Assembly: GCA_016782445.1 (NCBI GenBank)
Contig: JADHYM010000011.1
Span: 1-38,445 of the forward strand
DNA: 38,445 bases
Reading direction: 5' to 3'
Source of the DNA: Candidatus Omnitrophota bacterium
GTDB lineage: Bacteria; Omnitrophota; Gorgyraeia; JABMRN01; RBG-13-46-9
The notes beneath the pieces are model-generated. The model was not told the DNA's origin, searched no databases, and saw nothing but the letters and a program-made list of their open reading frames with translations. Position numbers and translations under genes: made by a program. This document shows, piece by piece, positions 27,101 to 37,500 of this stretch (position 1 is the stretch's first letter; each line of letters opens with the position of its first letter).

Positions 27101-28102
27101 TCAAGCCTTATCAATCTCTTCCTTGATTCGCCCGAGAAGCTCATCCTCGGTCACAACCGCAATACCGACCTTGCCTACCACGATTCCTGCAGCGCAATTC
27201 GCTATATGGGCCGCCTGTATGGGATTGGCGCCTGATACAAGTGAAAGCGTATACGCGCTCACGACTGTGTCGCCCGCGCCTGATACGTCAAACACTTCCT
27301 GCGCTACCGTATCTATCTTCTTCGAGGGTTTTCCTTTCTCGAATACCATCATCCCGTCTTCTCCGAGAGTAATGAGGACAACGCGGGCATTAAATTTCTT
27401 AAGAAGTAGAGAGCCTGCTCTTTTGAGAGTCGCTTTATCTTTTATCTCGAATCCTGCGGCCCTTGCGGCCTCGTGCACGTTCGGCGTGAGAAGCGTGACC
27501 CCTTTATAATAAGAAAAATGTTCTTCTTTCGGATCAACAGCTATGATCTTTTTCTTTTTCTTCGCGAGTGGTATGACAGCTCCTAAGAGCTTTGGCGTCA
27601 CAAGGCCCTTCCCGTAATCCTCTATGACAATGGCATCTATTTCGTCGATAACGCGCTCAATAAAACCTGCTATTTTCCTCGCAATGCTGTCTTTTATAGG
27701 GTCTTTTTTCTCTTTATCAATTCTGACGACCTGCTGCTGATGAGCTATTACCCGGGTTTTAAGGATCGTGGGCCTCTGTGAATCCGTAATAATGCCTTCT
27801 ATATTTACGCCCTTATGCTCGAGCTCGCCTTTTAAAATCGCGGCCCTTTCGTCGTTTCCGACAACGCCTACGAGATAAGTTTTTGCTCCGAGTGAGCTTA
27901 AGTTATTCGCCACGTTCGAGGCGCCGCCGGGCATGAAGCTTTCGTTTTTAGCCCAGACTACGGGAACAGGAGCCTCCGGTGATATGCGTGAGACCTCGCC
28001 CCATATGAACTCGTCGAGTATAAGGTCCCCCAGGACAAGTATTTTCTTATCTTTGAAGTTTGATATTGCCCGCTTTAATGTATTGAAATTCTGGCTTTTC
28101 AT
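27101..28102 (-). CDS. hldE: D-glycero-beta-D-manno-heptose-7-phosphate kinase (RfaE domain I / HldE N-terminal type)
   Basis: This PfkB-family kinase phosphorylates heptose 7-phosphate at C1 for the LPS inner core. Seen motifs are GDLILDEFIWGEVSRISPEAP, the PfkB signature GGASNVANNLSSLGA, IEDYGKGLVT, and the catalytic DVSGAGDTVVSAY. At 333 residues it covers only the kinase domain; the cytidylyltransferase domain of bifunctional HldE is absent and must be encoded elsewhere if used. It is the first gene after a strong promoter and leads into the kds genes. Other PfkB sugar kinases are possible, but the N-terminal motif and context favour heptose. Confidence 0.9.
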   Translation of the reverse strand: MKSQNFNTLKRAISNFKDKKILVLGDLILDEFIWGEVSRISPEAPVPVVWAKNESFMPGGASNVANNLSSLGAKTYLVGVVGNDERAAILKGELEHKGVNIEGIITDSQRPTILKTRVIAHQQQVVRIDKEKKDPIKDSIARKIAGFIERVIDEIDAIVIEDYGKGLVTPKLLGAVIPLAKKKKKIIAVDPKEEHFSYYKGVTLLTPNVHEAARAAGFEIKDKATLKRAGSLLLKKFNARVVLITLGEDGMMVFEKGKPSKKIDTVAQEVFDVSGAGDTVVSAYTLSLVSGANPIQAAHIANCAAGIVVGKVGIAVVTEDELLGRIKEEIDKA

Positions 28103-28112
28103 AAGAGGATAG

Positions 28113-28142
28113 ATTTTAGCATATATACTATAATAATGTCAA
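28113..28142 (-). promoter_or_regulatory. consensus sigma70-type promoter of the hldE-kds-que run, predicted near-leaderless
   Basis: A perfect TTGACA (28137-28142) and TAAAAT (28113-28118) are separated by 18 nt. The hldE ATG starts 10 nt beyond the -10 box, and no ribosome binding site is visible. The mRNA would begin within about 3-4 nt of the ATG. Confidence 0.7.
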
Positions 28143-28167
28143 TAACAACGCTCGTATCTTGATTGAC

Positions 28168-28338
28168 AAGAGGTTTGCGGGCGTCGCTTTCGCTATGGCG
28201 GCCTGCGAGGATAGGCGCCTCTCCGGCCGCCTGAAAAACCGCTCATAGCATCTGCATATGGAAATACGCAAATAAATGGCGCCCCTTTGTGGTATGAGCG
28301 GTTTTTCAATACGCTCAATCAACGCCCGAAAACCTCTT
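28168..28338. repeat. structured non-coding block 1 (171 nt, nested inverted repeats)
   Basis: Outer arms 28168-28184 and 28322-28338 are 17-bp inverted repeats with one mismatch. Inside are GGCGGCC/GGCCGCC (28197-28203 and 28225-28231) and a perfect 15-bp pair GAAAAACCGCTCATA / TATGAGCGGTTTTTC (28233-28247 and 28293-28307). The only frame here is short and has no coding look. It could be a structured RNA, a mobile-element remnant, or terminators for the giant gene. It lies in the 450-nt gap between the giant gene stop and hldE. Confidence 0.65.
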
Positions 28339-28360
28339 TCATTGCTAGTTACTAGGGTTA

Positions 28361-28528
28361 AAAGGGCTTTCGGGCAGTGCTGAAGCGGCTTTAAAAATCG
28401 CGAATACAATCGCGCCATTTTAATGCGCAATTTTTTGCGCAGTAGCCATGAGCGATTTTTATAGAGCGAAGCGAGGGGCGCGTATCCCCGAGCGAGCGTC
28501 CGCCAGAAGCACTGCCCGGAAGCCCTTT
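28361..28528. repeat. structured non-coding block 2 (168 nt, nested inverted repeats)
   Basis: Outer arms 28361-28381 and 28508-28528 are 21-bp inverted repeats with one difference that would be a G-U pair in RNA. Inside are a 10-bp pair (28392-28401 and 28452-28461), a TGCGCAA-TTTT-TTGCGCA hairpin (28424-28441) and a GGGG...CCCC hairpin (28475-28489). It begins 24 nt past the giant gene stop. No convincing target-site duplication was found. Confidence 0.7.
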
Positions 28529-28552
28529 ATAAATCAAGTTGCTGAAAAGAAA

Positions 28553-31500
28553 TTACGCTGCCCGAAGCGCTTTAAGCCTGTGGCGATATTCCTTATATAG
28601 CGCCTTTATGTTTTCGGCAGGGTTAGGAATCGGATCGAGCATGATGAGCCAGTCACAGGATTGGCCCCGTTCAGCTGCAAATTTTGAGGCTATTGCAGAG
28701 GACAATGCCTGAGCTAACGAATAGATGCCTTTTTCGTAACCGAATAGAACTATCGGCGTATCTTGAGACTTGGCTATTTCTTTTAATTCTGTTTCGTTGT
28801 CTTCCTGCGCGGGGCCCTTTATAAAACCCAGGATCTCTCTTCCGCCTCTTGCTTTTGCGAGTCGTATAATTTTTTCTACTTCACGAATTTCATCACCGTT
28901 ACGCGGCAATTCACTTTCTTTTATGGTTACAATATCTCGGACCGCAAAGCCAGTCTCTTCTATCATGATTTTAAGAACCTTCGCATTTTCCTGTTTCCTC
29001 GCAAATAACACAATTTTGCCGCCATTTAATAATTTGTGTTTTATTAATATATTTTTTATGGCGTGCTGCAGGTCATAGACGGCTACCTTTTCCAGTATAT
29101 CGTCGGCATCAAGTATTATGCTTTGCCCTGTTTTATCGTATTGAACAACTTTTTTCTCCAGTTTTCGCGCTTCATCGAGGAATGCCTTTTGCAGAGGCTC
29201 AGCCAGTGCCTTCAATGCCTCGAGCCACTCGTACCACTCTTTCTCCAGCTCTTTCGGCAGCGTCGGCCTACTTGCTTCAGACTGCGCAAAATCATCATAC
29301 ATATCACTATCTGACTGCGCCTCAAGATTAGGTCCTCTTTTTCCCAAAACATGAGTTGCGCACCTGAAAGATCCGGGTTTCATAGAAGGCGACCTGTATC
29401 CTTTTTCCGCTAATAACTCCATCACATCCCAGGGATCACCCCAATGCAAAGTAATAAATTCGCTGCTTTTTTCAGCATTACCTCCCGCTACCTCACGCAT
29501 TCTTCTTGCGCGTTCATCCGCCTCGGGAATCGAGTCCCCCGTAAACGGCGGCCAGTCGTCTTCTAAAAGAATAACTCCATCTCGCGCAAGCCCGGCTTCG
29601 CCCCTTCGTCCCGGCACCGGCGTATCCAAGGGGACGTTTCTCTTTGCTATAACTTCTTTACTACCGACAACTTCTGATGGGTCATTTTCCAATTCTTTAG
29701 GCTCGCCGGATTGGCAAATGTCATTTCCTAACCCTTTATCCTGCAATGCCTTGGGTGAAAGCGAAACGTCCCCTTTGCTGCCTGTGTCTTTGCTATCCAA
29801 TCCGGAAGTTGGTCCTGTTTTATCTTTATTCAATCGTGCGGCGAACCCGCTCTTGCTGCCGAATATGCCCTTGTTTTTCACACTACTCAGACCGTTAGCG
29901 CGAGTCGCGTATCCCCTCAATATGCTCGGCTTGGGAGTATTCGGATTCTCCTTATCTTCCTTGATGGCCCTGTGAATAAATTCCCGGAGACCTGCGTTCT
30001 CATGCATACGCCATTTTATAAGGGCTTCAAGATCCGTAAGTTCTACTGTTTTCTTCTCTTTTTTTATTACTTTCGCCATAACCTTTATGCTTACATTGAC
30101 ACCGTTTTCTCTCAATATATTTACAGCTCTTCTAATGTTCTGGTCCCATGAGGCTAAAGCAGAATTAAGCACATCTTTTGCTAAAGAATTCATACTCAAA
30201 AACTTTGTAACTGTGTTTTTTGCATAACCTGCGTAATTCCCTATGTCCCTCGCCGACATCGGTTTTCCGTGTACATTAAGCATTCTTATAGCGCTTAATA
30301 TTTTGTCCTTCATGCCACTTCCTTTTTGAGGCGTATAATACATTGGCCGGGACGCTATTAACCGTTCGCTATTATGTCTTTCGGTCAATCTAAAAGCAAA
30401 GCCTCTCGGTACTTCGTTAATACTTGCTATATCATCCGGCTGGGTTTCTTCTGCCCACTGCTTAAGCGCAGCTAATTGGGCATACGTATTATCATGGTGT
30501 CGGCTGCAAACCTGATTAACCTGGTCGGATATGGCACGTCTTAGAGCATCGGAATCGGCGCCAGCTTCCACCACCAAACGCGCTTCACGCTCTAAGCAAT
30601 TAGGGACAGATCGATCCGCAATCTCCGGGGTATCCCCGGACCCGGACTGAACTCCGGTGTTATCCGCTGGGAGCGCCCCTCGCGTTGAACCTGCGGCTGG
30701 TTCCTTTTGATGAGCAGACACGATTCTGACCTGTGCCTTTTTGATACTGTCTTGAACAAATCGTATAATTTCTGTTTCCCACTTCGCATCAGGTCTGCCT
30801 TTATTTACCTTTAATTCTCTTAGAAAGTCGCACAGACCCTTATCACGGATAACCTTAACAGCAATCGCTTCGGAAACACTGCCTAAGGTGATTTCTTGAG
30901 CCATAAAACCCCTTGCAACCTCAGATATCACTAGCGTCCGAAGTGTCGTTCCGTCATCCCCTGATACATAAGTGTTCATGCTGACCATGTAAGTGCCGTC
31001 GTTAACACCCAAAGGCGGGTTATCGCTCTGATTACTGAAATGCCTATCTATCATATCGCCGCGATCCCGCTGCGTAAAAAGATGAACGTCCGCCACTACC
31101 GCCTCATCGCCCCCTTTGCTGCCTGTGTCTTTGCTATCCAATCCGGAAGTTGGTCCTGTTTTATCTTTATTCAATCGTGCGGCGAACCCGCCGCAGTTGC
31201 CGAGGATGCCTTTTGATTTCGAGCCGGACGTACCGGCCGGGTCGGTTTGCGTTTCCTCTTTCATGCCATTATCGTGAACCGCAAGAAGTTGAAGAAGTTC
31301 ATCTTTACCATAGGGGCGATTCCGTTCGAGGCCTTCTCCAGACATCGCTTCTTGAGCGTCTATGCCAAAGCTAAACTCCAAATGACCTGTTAAAGTATCA
31401 AGTTTTCTGCGGATAACATCCCAAAGAAGCTCCGAACCAACCCCTATAAATCTTCGCTCACCAGCCGCCGTATGCCTGTTTTCCGGTTTAATCTCCTGAT

Positions 31501-34500
31501 TTGTTATACGCGTTATTTCCTCTTCATGAAAAACAGATATAAACCCTTCCATATCATAGCCTGCGGTACCATTAACCTCAGGCGCGCTTACAGCAAGATA
31601 GATAAATCTGCGCGGATGATCATAAACTTTAGACAGTAGCCCGTCAGTAAGAATATCTTTTAAGAGCCGTATCGTATTAGGATGTACAAGGCCTGTTTCT
31701 ACCATTTTCAGATAATCGCTATCCCATCTTTCGATTGATTCAAGGATGTCTTGAGATATTCTGGGATTACTTTTTATATCTTTTATACTAAAAATCTGCA
31801 TTTTGACAGGCTCCGCAGATTTACCTGAAATTCTATTTCGATAAACTGAAATTGTCGTAACCGAGGGGGCGTTTCGCTGCGCTACATCTTCTTTAGTGCC
31901 ATCCTTTCGTCCTTTTGTCGCTTCCTTGCCGGCAGGCAGGCCTTCATCCGTCGGAACGCGAGCATCGCTACTCGCCTCCCCCCTCATCGCCTCCGCGCGT
32001 TCATCCGCCTCGGGAATCGAGTCCCCCGTAAACGGCGGCCAGTCGCGTTCTAAAACATCCTGAGAATCAATGCTGTTTATAAGGTCCTCTATTGATAAGC
32101 GAAGTTTAGACATGCGCTGATACGGATTTTCCGGAAAAATTTCTTCCGAATATCCGGATTCATCTTCTTCCATAAGTTCTTCTCCGGTAAGTTCGCTCTC
32201 CTCGATTGGTTGAAGTTCAATTTGTTCTTCCAGGTCATCTAAAATTTCCGAGAGCCTTATCAGTCCTGAACACGCCGTTTGCGGATAGTTTAATATGTCA
32301 TCTTCTATTATTGATATTGCGCGTTTTAGCATTGCCAGCGCTTTTTCGATATCATCTTCTTCTTCAATGCCTTCAAATAATTTCGAATATCTAATTTCGA
32401 AAGTTTTGGTTTGTTCCCTCCGCAATTCCGGTGCAGGTGGATTTTCAGCCCGGCTGGTTGAGCCATATCTTTCATACACGTTTTTTCTTATCTTTGATTC
32501 AAGGCCCGGGTCGATTCCCGAATCCTGCAGCAGCAAAAGAAGCCGTCCGTAAATCAAACCTGCGTTATTGTGTGCCTCCCCGGATTTTTCCGGGTTTTTT
32601 CGGCACAAACGCCTGGCTCTTTCATCAAGAGCTTCGGCTTTTTCTTTCAGGGCACTTATTACTGATAGCAAATCCTCGCGGTTATATTTATTTGATATGC
32701 CTTTTATCTTGTCGCAGCTAATCCTGTCTGTTTTTGGAGTGCAGAGTTCATCGATTGTGTTTTGGACATCCGGCTTGCATGCTTTCATGGCCTTTCCCAT
32801 CTCCTCCAGAAACGGCTTGCCTGCGGGCGTTTCCAGCCAGTAATATAACGCTCGAACGCTCACGTCCTCAAGCCCCATATTCTTCATTGTATGAGAAAGA
32901 AGCGGCACGGTTATTCGCGCGCGCGGCATGTTTTCTTGGATGTTATCGAGCGCTTTGCGCACGTTCTTTTTATGCACTTCGGAAGAATGCTTTTTTTGAA
33001 TTTGGATCTCCAGTTTCTTGGCCGTTCCCGGGCTTTTTCTCTCAATGCGTTCGGCTAAAGCCCATATTACTTCCTTTGAAATTTCCGTTACACCTGCCAA
33101 GATAGACGGTGTTGTCTTCTCACCGATAGACTTTTGACGGTCAATGGCCACTAAAAGAGTCCTAAGGTGTGACTGAAGTTTTTGGGAAAGGCCGAATTTT
33201 TTAATAGACAGTCCTGTTTTTCTTCTGCACTCTCTATCCGCAAATCTTCTTGCTTCTTTAACAGTCATGCCGCATTTCGAAGCGAATCTCCTCTCAAGCG
33301 AATAAAGTATAGAATCGCGCAAGGCGCGCGCTCTCTTCGTCTTTTGCTCTGTAAACCAGACGTTAAGGGAAGCTGGTCTAATATCCTCAAAGCCAAGATC
33401 CTTCATGACCTTGCAAATAAGCGGGAATGTGATGTCTTTTTCCGGCATGTTTTCGTCAAGCCACGCCACGGATTTTTCCAGGCTATCAAAACGCGTTTTG
33501 ATTAAAGTTTTTTCATCAACAACGCCTAATTTCCGGGCGTTGGCCCAGCCAATTCTTTTAATCATGCCGTATACCCTGGTAGTTTCAATGCCGGCATGTG
33601 CGGATATTTTATATGCCGTGGGAAGACACCCCATTGCATCAAGCAAAAAAGTTTTCCATATAATTATCTTGAGAGTGGCAATTCCCTGAAGAATTAGATT
33701 ATATCTTGCTACATCTATTTTCTGAAATCCCTGGATGTACTTTGTCAGGCGAAAATCTTCTTCCCCGAAAACTTTTCTCTGTAATATACGCAAGAGATAG
33801 TGCGCGTTGCAGGGTTTATTTAGCGTTCTATCGCTCCACCCCGACCAGGATTCGCCTTCTTTTTTAAGTAACTTTAAAACTTTCGCAACGTCGATCTTTG
33901 TGCGCCGACCATTTGTCTCTACCGTCAACCCGCCTTTTTTTAAAGCGATCTTTAAATCCCCTGTTTGCATAAGATACTCGCATATTTCGTGGAATACGGC
34001 AACAGGCTCGTCTACCAGGTGCTTAGCTAAAGCGATAATGTTTCGCGCAGCCCAGGAAAAGCCGAAAAGGTCCTTATGCGGATTGACGTAAGCCCTAAGC
34101 TCTATATCAGGGCATAAATCAAGCAGTCTTGCAACAACCTGTTTATTCTTTTTTGCCGCGGATAAAATTCCGGGAATAAAATTTTTCAGCATGCGTTTTC
34201 GCTGGTCCATTTTGAGCGTAAGGCGCTTTCGCTTTTTTGTTTTCCGATCCACGAGAGATAATAGCATCCTGTATCTAGCCGGGTTTTTTAGTATATTGAT
34301 TATCTCGTAAGCCTTGCCGATATTCCCGGAATGGCCGGAATCGCCTGCGAACGGCAGGTCGTTTTGCTTTCCGCCGAACCAGTAGAGACTTCCGTCTGTC
34401 CAGCGGTGAATGTGATTTATCTTAAGCTCCTCGAGCGCTTCTTCGAGCGAAAATGTAACTTCGCGCGTATTGGAAAGCGAAGGAAACCCGTTCGGCATGG

Positions 34501-37500
34501 TTATAATTCCTTCGTTCGCTTTGGCGATCCTGCGGAGCTTTTTCTCTACTAATGTACGGCGACGCCAGGCTTCAAAGATTTTTTTGGAAATCGATTTGCC
34601 CCGCACGCTTATTGCAACCACCCGGTGACCAGCGAGGGTGATTTCGCGGAATTTAAGCCTTTTCCTACCCGAGCGTCTATATTCATCGATAACATTTTTG
34701 CAAGCCGTACTATTATCCGCGAACGAGGTACTTACAAATACCTGTCCCGGCTCGAGTTCCCTATCGAGCTTATCCACAATATCCCTTGTTATTTTTTCTC
34801 TGCCTACGCCGCGCGAGGCGGTAAAATAAAAATAGATGACGTCGAATCCTCGGATCGGGAACTTGAAGAAATCCGCCTCTTCATACCGGACATTGGTGCG
34901 GCTAAGCCCTGCTTTTGTTTCAAGAAACGTTCGAAAATTACCTGCGAGTTTCACACGCTCCGGATCATGCTCTATCGAGACTATATTAGCCTGTGTCCTT
35001 CCAAGCCTTAAGGCCGCCAGGCCGTACCCAGTGCCTACATCAAGAACCCTGACACCCGGTCCTATTTTAAATTTTTTCATAAGCGCATTAAGAACCGCCG
35101 GAGGAGTCCTGTAAAGAGTGCCGTAATCTTCGGAATATTCTGACGAGAGCAACCGGCCTGTTGTCCGCAGAAATTCGTCAAAAGACGCCCGCAGAGGGTC
35201 ATTCAAGCGGCGCGTGCGTTTCGGCATACAGCGTTTTAAAATATTAAGGGCCCTTTTTATTTTTATCTCGGTGCTCTTCGACAGAACAACGGATATATCT
35301 CCTCTTCTTAGAAGTTCGCTCAAAATACCGTTCAAATACAGCACTAATTCTTTATCCGCGTACGGGTTCATAGAATTTTTTAAAATATGCAAAAGTCGCC
35401 CGCAAAGAGATGCAATATATTCATTCGCGCTCATTCGTATCACACCTGAAGCAACAAGGCTTTCTATTTCGCGCTCAAGCTCCTCTCTGTATTCCGAAAG
35501 TTTCAATTTGTCGATGAGTTCGGCGTAATTTCCGACTAAAATTTTTCCCGCGTGAATAGAGTCAAACTGCCAGTAAGAGGGGTCTATTAAAAGAGTGGGC
35601 TCATCCTGCCCGGTATATACGGCAATCCACCTGTGATGCCGCCCGTCCGGAAGATAGTGGCCCGGAACAATTTCCACCCGACAAGGGCTTTTGCCGCCTA
35701 AGGGAAGGTTTAAATGCCAGGAAAGAAATTCTGCCAAAAGCTTTGTCGTTATGACGCACTTTTGAAGACCCATATTTTTGATTCCGGCTTCTTTTAACGC
35801 TTCAAAAAATCTTCGCTCTATTTTTTGGATAAATAAGGCTATGTTTTTACCTTTATCCGCCGCCTCCCATGCCTCCCGCCACTCCTCGCGCACGCTCCCC
35901 TCATCCATCTCCGAGCCGCGGGGCTCGCGTAATCTGGCATTTCTAACCAGGTTAGACTGGCTTGATTGTCCTGCAGTAAATTCCTGCCGCAAGCCATTCA
36001 CCTCTTCCTGAACCATTTTTCTAAGATCTTCCTCATTCATGCCCTCAAACGGTTTTACACCCTTGAAGAGGCCTTCTTCATAATAGTAATCCGTCAATCT
36101 GTAGTTTATATAAAGCTTTCTTTCGGGATTAGAAAAAAGCCAGTAGAACAACACGGATAGACTTCCGGGTTTTCCGTCTTTTATCTCTTCCGTAATACCG
36201 GGGTCATATTCCTCCGCCATATCAAGGATTATATCGGTATCGCCTTCGGTAAAGGCCCTAAAAAGCGGGTCTCTCGAGGCTCTTTCCGCTATCGTACCCC
36301 ACCCTTCTGTAACCGCATTTCCGAAAACAAGCGGGCTGTGTCCGGAAAGAAAATAATCAGTGACCGAAACATTGCCCCTGTAATCAATGTCCAGTCTTGT
36401 ATATAGCATTACGATATTGGACATCATTTTGTAATGGAATTTCTCCTCCGGCATTTCTTTCAGGGCTCGCCCCAGTCTTCCCACAGGATTTTCGTTAAAC
36501 CGAACCTCTATCTCTCGTCCGCCTTCCATTACAAGGACAAAACGCTTTCTGTCTTTGTAAATAATAATGTTTCTTTTGTCAAGCTCATCTCTCAAGGCGG
36601 GAAAAGCCTTTTTCTCCCATAGGTCCTTTAGCATAATAAATGTAAGCTCGCATTCCGGAAATTCGCTGAAAACCGCCTCCATGAGATTCACTATTTTTTG
36701 TGCAGATATGGCATTGCCCGAAAGGTGTATATCGTCAAGCGAGATCGTTATCATGAATTTATTTCTTGAAGGGGTTTTTTTATTGCGCACTTCAAAGGCC
36801 TTTTTTACTTTCCTGACAAATTTCCTGGCGTATTCCGGGCTTTTCATGGTGCAGGCGCTTGTGGTAAACGAAGTCACGGGAAACCGCCTGATTATCTCAA
36901 AAAGGTCCTTGCGAAGGGCTATCTCGCCTCCTGAAAGATGCCAGTTTTTATTTTTGTCAAACTGGTTTTCAGGGTCAAAGACCTTCTCCATATCATCTAT
37001 GGGCATGTCTCTTCCCGGGGTTGCGTCAGCATCAACATAACACATTGGACATTTGTTGCCGCATCGCAGAGTGGGCACCAAAACAATTCCTACAGGAGCC
37101 CACCTTCTCTTTTGTTCGGGGACAATTTCCTCTTTTCCGGGCATACACGAACGCCTGAAGTTTTCCACATACTGCTGAAAATCGTAGTTTGTATCAAGCT
37201 CATCTTTTACGACGCGTGGCCCAAAAATTTCTTTCGCCCTAAGGGCGGTTTCTTTACTATACGGGTCGGAAATGCCTCTACCGGCAATTCTGTCTTCTGA
37301 GCCCGACCAGTCCATCATGCCCTTGAAATAGTTCTTCGGAGAGAGATCGCGTGCTTTCATTTCAGCAAGCGAAAGAGTAGCAGGTTCCGGTTCACCGGGC
37401 TGCGCAAGCCCTGAAGTTTCAAATGGGTTAGAAGCGTCTACTCCAAACATGTAGCTGCTTTCTGGGTCTCTGTTGACAGTTATAATTTCTCTTAGTTTGC

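Noticed and set aside
28128-28430. 100-residue minus-strand frame in the gap before hldE
   Set aside because: It covers the inverted repeats, has no recognisable domain or ribosome binding site, and its composition follows the palindromes.
28361-28528. Integron attC site
   Set aside because: The size fits, but the conserved core sites (GTTRRRY and RYYYAAC) are not at the right places and no integrase is near.
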